Positions 52,853 to 62,475 of a DNA stretch of 64,000 nucleotides are shown here, in pieces. This DNA comes from JAFTYO01 sp045611785 (GTDB lineage Bacteria; Pseudomonadota; Alphaproteobacteria; RF32; CAG-239). Location of the stretch: contig JAZKXV010000012.1 in NCBI GenBank assembly GCA_045611785.1, positions 62,001 through 126,000 on the forward strand, written 5' to 3'. Below the pieces are notes generated by a model. It searched no databases, was not told the DNA's origin, and saw only the letters and a list, made by a program, of their open reading frames with translations. Within the stretch, counting starts at the first letter, position 1. Each line of letters begins with the position of its first letter. The position numbers and the translations under genes are program-made.

Positions 52853-53907
52853 TACAAACAAATAAACAAAACAAAAAATTAGCAAACAAAACTAAAAAAA
52901 TATTAAAAAAAGCAATTTCATGGTCAGGTTTGTTTTTCTTTTTACTTGCCGCTTATATGCTTTATTGCCAATTATCTAAATATCAATTAGATGATATAAA
53001 AAATGCCATACTCAGCATTCCTAACTCAAACCTTTTTTATGCATGTATAGCATCATTTATAGGATACCTGTCCTTGTCATCATATGACTATTTGTCACTA
53101 AAGTACATCAAACACAAAATCAGTGCTTGGAAATGGGTTTTTGCCGGATTTATCGGATTTAGCGTAAGCAACAATGCCGGTCATGCTATTGTTTCAGGCG
53201 GCGCTATCAGATATCGTTTATATACCAGATGGCGTATCAAAGGAAATGAAATAATTAAAATGGTTACTTTTTCCGGCTTTACATATTTAGTAGCTTGTTT
53301 CTTTTTAATCATTATCGGTTACGCCATAACCCCTAACCATGTATTTGGCGAAGGTGTTGCATCTAAGTTAACAACAACCATTGTTGCTTTAGGCTCATTA
53401 GTCGGTCTTGTTATATATTTAGCTGCAAGCGTTTTGTATAAAAAATCCATTGAAATAAAAGGCATAAAATTCAAAATGCCAAACTTAAAGATGTCTCTTG
53501 CTCAAGTATTTATCGGCAGTATTGATATATTGATGGCTTCACTTGTATTATATTTTACTTTAATACACTTTATAGATATTCCGTTTAATACATTTATCGG
53601 TGCATACATAATTGCACAAATTCTAGGTGTATATAGCCAAGTTCCCGGAGGTTTAGGCGTATTTGAACTTGTTTTCTCTAACATTATACCGGGAGCAGAT
53701 AACCAAGCTATGTTATTTGGAGCATTAGTAGCATATCGCATAATATATTATCTATTGCCTTTACTAATATCTGCAATTGCTTTAATATCCTACGAAGGTT
53801 ATTTAGGATACAGACAAAACGAAATCAAAAAACAACGCAAATTAAGCCGCTTAAAAGATTTTATTACTCAAAAAGCTGAAAGTATTAAACTAAAATCCAA
53901 ATCTTAA
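52849..53907 (+). CDS. YbhN/UPF0104-family membrane protein
   Basis: 352 residues with seven or eight membrane segments. The VSGGAIRYRLYTRWRI and QVPGGLGVFELVFSNIIPG blocks are typical of the lysylphosphatidylglycerol-synthetase-like flippase membrane domain (YbhN, PF03706). No cytosolic synthetase domain is attached. Overlaps the Sel1 gene in ATGA, so the two form a transcription unit. A role in envelope lipid handling is inferred from the family. Confidence 0.85.
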   Translation: MIQTNKQNKKLANKTKKILKKAISWSGLFFFLLAAYMLYCQLSKYQLDDIKNAILSIPNSNLFYACIASFIGYLSLSSYDYLSLKYIKHKISAWKWVFAGFIGFSVSNNAGHAIVSGGAIRYRLYTRWRIKGNEIIKMVTFSGFTYLVACFFLIIIGYAITPNHVFGEGVASKLTTTIVALGSLVGLVIYLAASVLYKKSIEIKGIKFKMPNLKMSLAQVFIGSIDILMASLVLYFTLIHFIDIPFNTFIGAYIIAQILGVYSQVPGGLGVFELVFSNIIPGADNQAMLFGALVAYRIIYYLLPLLISAIALISYEGYLGYRQNEIKKQRKLSRLKDFITQKAESIKLKSKS

Positions 53908-53924
53908 AAAATATTGTTTAATTT

Positions 53925-55079
53925 TTAGTCATCTCCAAGAGAACTGCGGCCTAAGTTTATGTGTCTGTTTACATCCATGCATAATATTATACCGAAGCTA
54001 GCCATCACGGATAACATAACAGTACCTCCATATGAAATAAGAGGTAAAGGTATACCAACAACTGGTAACAAACCTAAAACCATTGCTATATTAATAAACA
54101 CATATAAAAAGTAGTTAGTGTTTAAGCCAATTACCACAAGTTTGGCAAAATAACTTGTGGTGCGAAACGCAAATATATATCCGTATGCAATAATTATTAA
54201 ATTAAGCAGAATAATTAGCACCCCACCCATTAAGCCAAACTCTTCGGAAAGCATAGTAAAAATAAAATCGGTATGTTTTTCCGGTAAAAAGTTTAAATGG
54301 CTTTGAGTTCCATTTAAAAAACCCTTACCGAATACGCCACCTGAACCTAAAGCAATCTTAGATTGAATGATATGATATCCTGTACCCAAAGGGTCACGTT
54401 CAGGATCTAGAAATGTTAACACCCTGTTCTTTTGATATTGATGCAAAAACTGCCAAGCTATCGGAGCCATAACGAGCCCGCTTCCTCCTAACAATGCAAA
54501 CTTCCACCACTGCACACCCACAACAAAAAATATTGCCATTGTTGTAAACAACAACATCAGCGCAGTACCTAAATCAGGTTGTAATATAATCAAAGCTGCA
54601 GGAAACAATGCCATAATAGCTGGTGCGATAACACCTTTTACACTCTCTATTTTTTGCAAGTTACAAGCTTGAAAATATTTAGCTAAAACCAGTACAAGCG
54701 AAATTTTCATTAACTCAGATGGTTGCAATTTAAACAGTTTCAAATCTATCCAACGTTGCGCACCCATACCTACATGGCCTTTTATTTCAACGGCAATCAG
54801 CAATAGCAAAATTAAAAAGTACGCTATGTAAGAATATTTCAAATATACCTTAATATCGACAAGAGCCAACATTATCATAATGCAAAAACAAACACAAAAC
54901 CTTATTGCCTGTTTAACTGCCCAAGGACTAAAACTTCCGTTAGCTGCTGAATACAATGCAATAATTCCGATTAATGCTAATAACATTATACAAAACACAT
55001 AACCGAAATTTAAGTTAAAAAATTTTTCTTTTAACGAAAGGTTCAATCCTTTAAATCTTTGCTCATAATATCTTGACAT
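53925..55079 (-). CDS. rodA: Rod-shape peptidoglycan polymerase RodA
   Basis: SEDS-family glycosyltransferase elongating the lateral wall with PBP2. About ten membrane segments. Landmarks are GAQRWIDLKLFKLQPSELMK, the long periplasmic region with LNFLPEKHTDFIFTMLSEEFGL, and the C-terminal GIPLPLISYGGT. 384 residues. Follows mrdA by 12 bases. Confidence 0.95.
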   Translation of the reverse strand: MSRYYEQRFKGLNLSLKEKFFNLNFGYVFCIMLLALIGIIALYSAANGSFSPWAVKQAIRFCVCFCIMIMLALVDIKVYLKYSYIAYFLILLLLIAVEIKGHVGMGAQRWIDLKLFKLQPSELMKISLVLVLAKYFQACNLQKIESVKGVIAPAIMALFPAALIILQPDLGTALMLLFTTMAIFFVVGVQWWKFALLGGSGLVMAPIAWQFLHQYQKNRVLTFLDPERDPLGTGYHIIQSKIALGSGGVFGKGFLNGTQSHLNFLPEKHTDFIFTMLSEEFGLMGGVLIILLNLIIIAYGYIFAFRTTSYFAKLVVIGLNTNYFLYVFINIAMVLGLLPVVGIPLPLISYGGTVMLSVMASFGIILCMDVNRHINLGRSSLGDD

Positions 55080-55091
55080 ACACTTCCCTAT

Positions 55092-56897
55092 TTAAATATT
55101 AAGCTCTAATGCTTTTTTCAAAATCTTTGACGCAATAGGAGCAGCAACTCCTGAACCCGATGAACCATGTTCAACAACCACAGCAACAGCATATTTAGGA
55201 TTATTATGCGGAGCATATCCGACAAATAACGCATGGTTTCTTAAATACCAGGGCAAATCTTCGTCTTTCAAAATTCCACTTTGACGCTCTTTCATACTAA
55301 TCCTGCGAACTTGTGTGGTTCCTGTTTTTCCGCTCATTTTAATACCATTTAAATCAAAAGCAGCTGCAACAGCTGTACCTTTTTCACCATTTACTACTTC
55401 AAACATGCCCTTTTTAACAATTTCAATATTACTTTTTGAAATTGGCAGCTTTTTAATTTTTCCTTTTTGATCTAAATCTAACTTTATAAAAGAAGGGCTA
55501 ACTTCATAACCACCATTAGCAACTCTTGATGTCATAACTGCCAATTGCAACGGTGTAACCTGCACATATCCCTGTCCTATACCGGCAATAACAGTTTCTC
55601 CTTGCTGCCATTTTTCGCCATATCTTTTTAATTTCCATTCTTTATTCGGTATAATACCTTTTTGCTCATTTTCAAGCGTAATTCCCGTATAATTACCTAA
55701 GCCCAAAATTTCCGCCATATCTGCAATTTTTTCAATACCAAGCAACAATGCAATTTCATAAAAATAAATATCGCAAGAGTTTTTAAGAGCATTAACAATA
55801 TTTTGTTCTCCATGCCCAGAATGTCTCCAACAGTGGAACTTATGGTTTCCCAATTGCATAGAGCCTGAGCAGTAATAACTCTTATTTTCATGAACAACTT
55901 TATTTTCCAATGCAGCTAAAGCTACAACTATTTTAAATGTTGATCCCGGAGAATAACGACCGGCAATAGCTTTATTAATCAACGGATTTTTCTCATTATA
56001 AAGAAGTTTATTCCATTCTTCGTGTGAAATACCTTTGGTAAACATGTTCGGATCAAATGATGGAACAGATACAAATGCTAAAATTTCGCCACTATGAACA
56101 TCCATAACAACAGCAGCACCACTATGTTCTCCAAAAGCATCTTGTGCATATTTTTGCAAATTGCTATCAATTGTTAAATGTAACTCTTTTCCTTCTTTTC
56201 CGTTATCTCGTTCAATTTCTTTCATAATGCGTCCATATGCATTCACTTCAAGCTTTATGTTTCCGCCTACGCCCCTTAAATCATCTTCAAAAAACTTTTC
56301 AAGACCAGATTTACCAATCTTAAATTCAGGCACCATAAATAACGGATTATTACCTTTTTCTTTTTCATCAACTCTACCCACATACCCTAAAAAGTGCGCT
56401 GTTAAATCTCCTAGCGGATAAAACCTATTTACACCCTCATCGATAATAATTCCAGGCAATGAAGAAGCATTAAGCTGTAACGCCGAAACATCTTCCCAAC
56501 TAATATTGTCTTTTAATTTTATTGGGACAAACTTACGATGATTACTTATTTCTTTCCTGATTTTCTCTTCTTCTTTTGGTGTTATATTAATATGCTTTTT
56601 AAATTCAGCTATTGTATCATCTATACTAATTGTTTGTTCTGCAATAATCGAAGCAGAAAGGTTTTGTTCATTACCTGCAAGCAACACTCCATTTCTATCA
56701 AAAACATTACCTCTAACCGGAACCAACATTCGGGTAGAAATACGGTTATCATCAGCCATCGTTTTATATTTAGTAGCTTGTATAACTTGTAAATAATACA
56801 ATCGACCAACCAAAACAAACAGCATGATAAAATTAACAATTGCAATAAATAATGTTCGTGAAAGTAAAACTCTACCTTTATCATTATCTCTATTCAT
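55092..56897 (-). CDS. mrdA: Penicillin-binding protein 2
   Basis: Transpeptidase partner of RodA. The ATG at 56897 (MNRDNDKGRVLLSR) is preferred: GAGG lies six bases upstream and it overlaps mreD by eight bases in ATGAATAG. One N-terminal membrane anchor, PBP dimerisation domain (RMLVPVRGNVFDRNG), then the transpeptidase with SxxK in YSPGSTFKI, SxN in SCDIY-type region NSCD, and KTG in MSGKTGTTQV. 601 residues. Native cell-shape cluster gene. Confidence 0.95.
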   Translation of the reverse strand: MNRDNDKGRVLLSRTLFIAIVNFIMLFVLVGRLYYLQVIQATKYKTMADDNRISTRMLVPVRGNVFDRNGVLLAGNEQNLSASIIAEQTISIDDTIAEFKKHINITPKEEEKIRKEISNHRKFVPIKLKDNISWEDVSALQLNASSLPGIIIDEGVNRFYPLGDLTAHFLGYVGRVDEKEKGNNPLFMVPEFKIGKSGLEKFFEDDLRGVGGNIKLEVNAYGRIMKEIERDNGKEGKELHLTIDSNLQKYAQDAFGEHSGAAVVMDVHSGEILAFVSVPSFDPNMFTKGISHEEWNKLLYNEKNPLINKAIAGRYSPGSTFKIVVALAALENKVVHENKSYYCSGSMQLGNHKFHCWRHSGHGEQNIVNALKNSCDIYFYEIALLLGIEKIADMAEILGLGNYTGITLENEQKGIIPNKEWKLKRYGEKWQQGETVIAGIGQGYVQVTPLQLAVMTSRVANGGYEVSPSFIKLDLDQKGKIKKLPISKSNIEIVKKGMFEVVNGEKGTAVAAAFDLNGIKMSGKTGTTQVRRISMKERQSGILKDEDLPWYLRNHALFVGYAPHNNPKYAVAVVVEHGSSGSGVAAPIASKILKKALELNI

Positions 56898-57420
56898 AGA
56901 CAACCTCTTCATTTGCAAGAAGTTTATTTTGAACAAAGATATTGCATCTGGCAACTAACGGATACACCAAAACAGTAGAAATAAAACCTATAAACACCCC
57001 TAAAGCTGATAAAAAGTTGCTATAATAAACGGACATTACAAGCCATTTAGCAAAAAAGCCAATACCTGATATAATTGCAAAACCTATCCAACTGATGATA
57101 AAAGGTTTAGTATTTACAAAACTACCATATGTTATAGCTAAGACATAAATAAGCACAAATACAAACATATTTATGCCCAATGGTGTTGCCGATAAGCTAT
57201 CTGCAACAATACCAAGCATAAAAACAGACATCGGACCAAACAAATCTCTTCTATATAAAGCCCAAAAGTATACACAAATCATACCTATATCTGCTCTTAA
57301 AAGCTTTGAAAAAGGAATATGAATAGGCACATAAGCTACCAAAATAAACAATATTGTGCATAATAAAGGTAACATTTTTTTTAATTGATAGGCAACAATA
57401 TCTGAAAAAGAATCATCCAT
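56890..57420 (-). CDS. mreD: Rod-shape protein MreD
   Basis: 176-residue inner-membrane protein of the elongasome with about five membrane segments, recognised mainly from position between mreC and mrdA and from topology (FVFVLIYVLAITYGS, FLSALGVFIGFISTVLVYP). Ends in an eight-base overlap with mrdA. It starts two bases from the mreC stop. Confidence 0.85.
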   Translation of the reverse strand: MDDSFSDIVAYQLKKMLPLLCTILFILVAYVPIHIPFSKLLRADIGMICVYFWALYRRDLFGPMSVFMLGIVADSLSATPLGINMFVFVLIYVLAITYGSFVNTKPFIISWIGFAIISGIGFFAKWLVMSVYYSNFLSALGVFIGFISTVLVYPLVARCNIFVQNKLLANEEVVYE

Positions 57421-57421
57421 T

Positions 57422-58291
57422 TTATTTATCCTTGTTCTCTTTGGATAAGTTTACCACATCTTGATATATGCCATAATCAACAATTTTTAAAAATTCCAAA
57501 CGTTCAATACTACTTATAGTACTGATTTGAATATCATCTTTAGTTATTTTAGTAACTATACCAATAGGTAATCCGACAGGAAACACTCCTGCAACGCCTG
57601 ATGTTACAATTCTATCACCAATTTTTACATCTGCATTTCGGTTCATGTATAAAAGTTTGGGAAATCTGGTATTATCACCTGATAATATTGCTCTTTCACG
57701 ACTTCTTTCTACAATTACCGGAATTTTAGAGCCAATATCAGTTATTAAAATAACTCTTGCATATTTATCCATTACAGATTCTACACGGCCGACAACGCTC
57801 CCATTACCAATAGCAACCTGATCTTTATATATGGTTTTATTATCGCCGATATAAACTATCAAAGAATGAGAAAAACCATCTCCTTCTTCTGCAACCACCT
57901 TTGCCGTAATAAATTTTGCTTCAGGTAATTGTTCATAATCTAACATATCAGCTAAAATCTTATTTTCTGCCTGAAGCGTACGAACCTTATTTTTCAACAT
58001 AAGGAGTTCAGAATTTTCAAGTTTAAGCAATTTATTTTCTTTATAAACATTAGCAATATCAATAACTTGTTCATAACCGCCATATATAAGCTGCCCTGGA
58101 AGCTGCATCAGTTTAATAATCGGACTTAAAACCGCTGATATTGTTCCACTTGTTTTATCTAAAACAAGCGTATCCGCTTTGCTTAACATCATAAAAGCTA
58201 AAGCGGATATAAAAACTAAAGCTATTAAAACTTTTCTTATGAAAATTTTAAATTGGCTAAGCTTAAAGAACACTATACGGCGACGTTTCAA
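57422..58291 (-). CDS. mreC: Rod-shape protein MreC
   Basis: Periplasmic scaffold anchored by an N-terminal membrane segment (about 17-38), followed by a coiled coil (LLKLENSELLMLKNKVRTLQ, residues about 90-110) and the beta domain with GSVVGRVESVMDKYARVILITD and VTSGVAGVFPVGLPIG. 289 residues, standard. Confidence 0.93.
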   Translation of the reverse strand: MKRRRIVFFKLSQFKIFIRKVLIALVFISALAFMMLSKADTLVLDKTSGTISAVLSPIIKLMQLPGQLIYGGYEQVIDIANVYKENKLLKLENSELLMLKNKVRTLQAENKILADMLDYEQLPEAKFITAKVVAEEGDGFSHSLIVYIGDNKTIYKDQVAIGNGSVVGRVESVMDKYARVILITDIGSKIPVIVERSRERAILSGDNTRFPKLLYMNRNADVKIGDRIVTSGVAGVFPVGLPIGIVTKITKDDIQISTISSIERLEFLKIVDYGIYQDVVNLSKENKDK

Positions 58292-58316
58292 TTATCATCT
58301 CCTAAAGCAACGCCTT

Positions 58317-59357
58317 TTAATACATTGAAGATAAAACGCTCTTAAACTTTTCCAAATTATCTAATGCATTACCTGTTCCTTTTGCGACACAAGCTAAAGG
58401 CTCTTCAGCGATAGAAACCGGCAATCCTGTTGCATTACGCAAAACTTGGTCTAAATTGGTTAACAAAGCGCCCCCACCTGTTAATACAATACCTTTATCA
58501 ACGATATCAGCAGCTAACTCTGGTGCAGTATTTTCAAGAGCAACTTTAACAGCTTCAACAATTGCAGCGACAGGCTCAGCTAATGCTTCAGCAATTTGGC
58601 GTTCAGAAACTTCAATTTCTTTTGGCACACCGTTTAATAAATCTCTACCTTTAATATCAATTGTACGTCCTTCTCCTTTAAGAGGTGGGCAAGCACAACC
58701 AATTTCTTTTTTAATACGCTCGGCAGAACTTTCACCAACGAGCAAATTCATTGTTCTTCTAATGTATGAAATTATGGCATTATCCATTTTATCTCCGCCA
58801 ACACGAACTGAACGGGCATACACAATACCGCCCAAAGACAAAACAGCAACCTCTGTTGTACCACCACCAATATCAACCACCATAGAACCAGTTGGTTCTG
58901 TAACTGGTAAACCAGCGCCAATTGCCGCTGCCATAGGTTCATCTATAAGCCAAACCTTACGAGCACCGGCTGCTTCTGCAGATTCTTGAATAGCTCTGCT
59001 TTCAACAGCTGTTGAACCGGACGGAACACAAACGATAATCATCGGAGATGCAAAAGTTCTGCGATTATGAACTTTACGAATAAAATATTTTATCATTTCT
59101 TCAGCAATTTCAAAATCTGCGATAACACCATCTTTTAATGGACGAATGGCTTTAATATTACCTGGGGTTCTACCCAACATTTGCTTAGCATCATTACCGA
59201 CTGCTAAAACTTGTTTTTTACCATTGAATTCTTTAATAGCCACAACTGATGGCTCATTTAATACGATACCGCGACCTCTAACATACACAAGCGTATTTGC
59301 GGTTCCTAAATCAATTGCCATATCGGCTGATAAGAAGCCCATTAATTTTGATAACAT
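58317..59357 (-). CDS. mreB: Rod-shape actin homologue MreB
   Basis: Cytoskeletal ATPase. Phosphate 1 motif IDLGTANTLVYV, phosphate 2 VDIGGGTTEVAVLS, adenosine motif VLTGGGALLTNLD, and connect segments are intact. 346 residues. First gene of the cluster mreB-mreC-mreD-mrdA-rodA on this strand, with a 25-base gap to mreC. Confidence 0.97.
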   Translation of the reverse strand: MLSKLMGFLSADMAIDLGTANTLVYVRGRGIVLNEPSVVAIKEFNGKKQVLAVGNDAKQMLGRTPGNIKAIRPLKDGVIADFEIAEEMIKYFIRKVHNRRTFASPMIIVCVPSGSTAVESRAIQESAEAAGARKVWLIDEPMAAAIGAGLPVTEPTGSMVVDIGGGTTEVAVLSLGGIVYARSVRVGGDKMDNAIISYIRRTMNLLVGESSAERIKKEIGCACPPLKGEGRTIDIKGRDLLNGVPKEIEVSERQIAEALAEPVAAIVEAVKVALENTAPELAADIVDKGIVLTGGGALLTNLDQVLRNATGLPVSIAEEPLACVAKGTGNALDNLEKFKSVLSSMY

Positions 59358-59460
59358 ATTTCATCTTCTCCGAAAAAAATTAACCTTTTGATAAGTTTTA
59401 TTACTTTATGAAAAGTAAAGCAATATTTTTTTTATGATTTTGCATATCATCAACAAGTTT

Positions 59461-60189
59461 TTAATAAAAACTTATTTTAGATACAGGCTTTTCATAACTA
59501 GGGATTTGTCTTGTAGCAACTGTTTTTTGATACATTCTTCCCAAATATGTTTTTTTACGCCAAGAAAAATGCTCTTTATGTTTTGCATAACTATCAATAC
59601 TATTTTTCCACAAACTTTCTGCAAATGGTTGATATAACCTATTAAACGGTTGAATAATATAGCGAAGCAAGTTCCATTTTGATGGCTTATTATAATCTAT
59701 GAATATAACTTTTCCACCTTCCTCAACACAATTTAATGCATTATTTATAAGCTTTGCACGTGTAATCGGAGGCAACTCATGGAGAAGCATATAACAAATT
59801 ACAACGTCAAACTTTTCACTAAATGCTTTGCTGGCATCTTGTACCTGAAAATTTATTTTTTGATAAATCGACTTACTGCGACATCTTTCAAGTTGTTTAG
59901 GGTTAACATCTGCAATAACATATCTGCCATAAGCACCAATTTTTTCGGAAACTGCTTCAATTTGATATCCGAAAGTACAGCCCATTTGTAAAACAGTGCT
60001 GTTTGTACTTATTTCTTTTACCAAATCATTAACCATATTCGATTGTTGAAACAACGTTAAAAGTGAAACAACACGGTCATCGTCTAAAAAACGTGATATT
60101 TTATCGTTATTATATATTTTTCCGTAAATCTCACGAACATATGCAGGCATTTTTACAACCTTCGAATGTTTAACTATATTATATTTCAT
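59461..60189 (-). CDS. rquA: RquA-like rhodoquinone biosynthesis enzyme
   Basis: RquA converts ubiquinone to rhodoquinone, a carrier for fumarate-reducing anaerobic respiration. This 242-residue class I methyltransferase-fold protein keeps the RquA plan as I remember it: N-terminal PAYVREIYGKIY, atypical SAM loop VLQMGCTFGYQ in place of GxGxG, VVICYMLLHELPP, GGKVIFIDYNKPS, and the C-terminal PFAESLWKNS, then TYLGRMYQKTVA. In the characterised family the missing GxGxG is normal, as RquA uses SAM for amino transfer. It stands alone, between mreB and rsmE. An ordinary SAM methyltransferase is the alternative. Confidence 0.8.
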   Translation of the reverse strand: MKYNIVKHSKVVKMPAYVREIYGKIYNNDKISRFLDDDRVVSLLTLFQQSNMVNDLVKEISTNSTVLQMGCTFGYQIEAVSEKIGAYGRYVIADVNPKQLERCRSKSIYQKINFQVQDASKAFSEKFDVVICYMLLHELPPITRAKLINNALNCVEEGGKVIFIDYNKPSKWNLLRYIIQPFNRLYQPFAESLWKNSIDSYAKHKEHFSWRKKTYLGRMYQKTVATRQIPSYEKPVSKISFY

Positions 60190-60226
60190 TTCTAATCCCT
60201 TAACCTATTGTTACTAAACAACTTAT

Positions 60227-60958
60227 TTATTGCCAATCACCTGCAAGAGCTTGCCAACATGAAAGTGCCGCTATTGCTGCTGTTTCCGCCCTCAAAATTC
60301 TATTACCTAACGACACGCCATAAGTATAATCTAATTTTCTTAAATTTTCCAGTTCTTTTTCAGAAAATCCGCCTTCCGGTCCAACTAAAATTGCAACCGG
60401 CTCCAAACACCTCTCCATTTGGACCTTTGCAACCTCAGACTGTAAGGTTTCATCTAAATATATAAGTTTTCGATTTTTATCCCAATTTGATAAAAGTTTT
60501 TTCAAATCAATACAATTTTCGACAACCGGAACATCTTGTCTGCGACACTGTTCACAAGCCTCAATAACTTGAGTTTTCATTCTTTCAACATTTGGATGCA
60601 AATTTGAAGTATATTCACTTATTATCGGAATAATTTTTTGAACGCCGAGTTCAGTAGCTTTTTCAACCACAAAATCCATATTATTTTTTTTAAGCGGAGC
60701 AAATAACAACCAAATATCCGGACTTTTCCTATATTCACAAAACCTACTAACAACCAACAACTCACATTTTTTCTTTTGTATAGTTTTTACTTGAGAACAA
60801 AATTCACCATCTCGTCCGTTAAAAACAAAAACCTCATCACCTTGCTTTAATCTCATAACATTTATCAAGTAGTGCGATTGCTTCTCATCACATTCAACCA
60901 CATTGCCCACAACAAGATCTGCATCAATATAAATTCTTATCCGATTCTTTTTACTCAA
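60227..60958 (-). CDS. rsmE: 16S rRNA (uracil-1498-N3)-methyltransferase RsmE
   Basis: SPOUT methyltransferase for U1498. Family elements: LIRVMRLKQGDEVFVFNGRDGEF-like (LINVMRLKQGDEVFVFNG), KKNNMDFVVEKATELGVQKIIPI, EACEQCRRQDVP, and LVGPEGGFSEKE with GNRILRAETAA. The likely start is a TTG at 60958 (MSKKNRIRIYID), eight bases after GAGGG; GTG at 60967 and TTG at 60973 are alternatives. About 243 residues. Confidence 0.94.
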   Translation of the reverse strand: MSKKNRIRIYIDADLVVGNVVECDEKQSHYLINVMRLKQGDEVFVFNGRDGEFCSQVKTIQKKKCELLVVSRFCEYRKSPDIWLLFAPLKKNNMDFVVEKATELGVQKIIPIISEYTSNLHPNVERMKTQVIEACEQCRRQDVPVVENCIDLKKLLSNWDKNRKLIYLDETLQSEVAKVQMERCLEPVAILVGPEGGFSEKELENLRKLDYTYGVSLGNRILRAETAAIAALSCWQALAGDWQ

Positions 60959-60979
60959 GTATTTCACCCTCAAAAATCA

Positions 60980-61009
60980 TTGCATAAATTAAAATATTGA
61001 GTGTATAAT
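60980..61009 (+). promoter_or_regulatory. Sigma-70 promoter of cmk
   Basis: TTGCAT (60980-60985), 18-base spacer, perfect TATAAT (61004-61009), about 50 bases before the cmk start. Confidence 0.65.
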
Positions 61010-61062
61010 AATAAAATATGTGTTAAAGAATAAATAACATTAATTAAATAAACGGAAAAATT

Positions 61063-61719
61063 ATGATTATCACAATTGATGGCCCTGCCGCAGCAGGAAA
61101 AGGAACCTTATCTGCATATTTAGCTAAACATTATAAATTGGCTTATTTTGACACCGGCATGATTTATCGTGCAGTAGGTTTAGATATGGTTTTAAAAAAT
61201 CTTGACTTATCTGACGAAGACACAGCCGAGCAAATTGCAAAAGAACTTACTTTTGAAAAAATGATGGAACTTTCCAAACATAAAGATTTTCGTTCCGATA
61301 TCGGAGGAAGTGCTGCATCAAAAGTTTCTGCCTTACCAAAAGTAAGAAGTGCTCTTTTAAAAATGCAACAAGACTTCGCTCTCTCACCGGTTTTTGCTGA
61401 CGGGTCTCCTGCTAACGGCGTAATTTATGACGGAAGAGATACCGGAACCGTAGTGTGTCCTAATGCAGACATCAAACTTTTTGTTACAGCTTCTTCCGAA
61501 GTAAGAGCCAGAAGACGTTATAATGAATTTGTAGAAAAAGGCATGGATACAACTTATGAAAAAGTTTTATCCGACATGATTGCTCGAGACAAACGTGACG
61601 AACAAAGAGCATCAGCGCCTCTAAAACCTGCTGATGATGCCATTATAATTGACACATCAAATATGACGGCTCAACAAGAAATTGATAAAGCAATTGAAAT
61701 TATAGAATCAAAAAAATAA
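61063..61719 (+). CDS. cmk: Cytidylate kinase
   Basis: Phosphorylates CMP and dCMP. P-loop IDGPAAAGKGTL (residues 4-15), FDTGMIYRAVG, and YDGRDTGTVVCPNA with the LID ARRRYNEF. 218 residues. rpsA, often next to cmk, is absent. Terminated by the hairpin at 61727-61751. Confidence 0.95.
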   Translation: MIITIDGPAAAGKGTLSAYLAKHYKLAYFDTGMIYRAVGLDMVLKNLDLSDEDTAEQIAKELTFEKMMELSKHKDFRSDIGGSAASKVSALPKVRSALLKMQQDFALSPVFADGSPANGVIYDGRDTGTVVCPNADIKLFVTASSEVRARRRYNEFVEKGMDTTYEKVLSDMIARDKRDEQRASAPLKPADDAIIIDTSNMTAQQEIDKAIEIIESKK

Positions 61720-61726
61720 TCTTCCA

Positions 61727-61751
61727 CCCCGAAAAAATTTCGGGGTTTTTT
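61727..61751 (+). terminator. Terminator of cmk
   Basis: Eight-base perfect stem CCCCGAAA / TTTCGGGG with loop AAA, followed by six T residues; it overlaps the end of the convergent tcdA gene. Confidence 0.9.
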
Positions 61752-62475
61752 ATTCTTTAATTATAAGTTGTTGCATAACATAGTTTGCCATCATAAAACC
61801 GAAAATTGCCGTAATTGTAGGTAAAGAACCTAAAATTTGCTTTCCGCCATTTTCATTAGGCTGTATGGCTGTTGATAACAAATTGCTTTGTTCATCTGAA
61901 AAAACACATTTTACTTTTTTCAAATCTGTTCCCTGTTTTTTTAAGTTTTGCCTGATGGTTCTTGCCATAGAGCAATTTTGTGTCTGATTAAGAGTTGTAA
62001 TTTTAATTGCGCTTGCATCTATTCTTAGCGCCGCCCCCATTGATGATATAAAATTAATATTTCCCTCAACCATAGCTCTAATCAACTTACATTTTTGTTT
62101 AATACTATCTATTGCATCAATAATATAATCTGGCTTATAAGATAACAGATTCTCAATATTGTCTTCATCTACAAAACAATCTACAATATCAACTATGCAA
62201 TCAGGATTAATCTGCTTAACTCTTTCAAGTGCCACATCTGTTTTTTTCCTTCCAACACTAGCCATTGTAGCCAATATTTGACGATTAATATTAGTTTCAT
62301 CAAAGCTATCAAAATCTACCAAAACCAAATGTCCGACACCAACTCTGGCCATAGCCTCAAGTGCATAACCTCCAACAGCGCCCAATCCGATAATCATTAC
62401 TGTCGAGTTTTTAATATTATTCATTCCTTTTGCGCCGATTAAGGCTTCTGTCCTGACAAATCTCTTATTTTCCAT
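61750..62475 (-). CDS. tcdA: tRNA threonylcarbamoyladenosine dehydratase TcdA-like (ThiF family)
   Basis: E1-like enzyme cyclising t6A to ct6A in tRNA. ATP-binding GLGAVGGYALEAMARVGVGHLVLVD (trimmed: GLGAVGG) at about 30-36, then NINRQILATM, DAIDSIKQKCKLI. The ATG at 62475 (MENKRFVRTEALIG) overlaps the TatD-like gene by 11 bases; the frame to 62502 is longer. About 241 residues, standard. Coupled to the upstream gene. Confidence 0.88.
   Translation of the reverse strand: MENKRFVRTEALIGAKGMNNIKNSTVMIIGLGAVGGYALEAMARVGVGHLVLVDFDSFDETNINRQILATMASVGRKKTDVALERVKQINPDCIVDIVDCFVDEDNIENLLSYKPDYIIDAIDSIKQKCKLIRAMVEGNINFISSMGAALRIDASAIKITTLNQTQNCSMARTIRQNLKKQGTDLKKVKCVFSDEQSNLLSTAIQPNENGGKQILGSLPTITAIFGFMMANYVMQQLIIKE

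Noticed and set aside
58456..58989. A 177-codon plus-strand frame
   Set aside because: It is a shadow of mreB in the reverse frame; codon bias and conservation belong to mreB.
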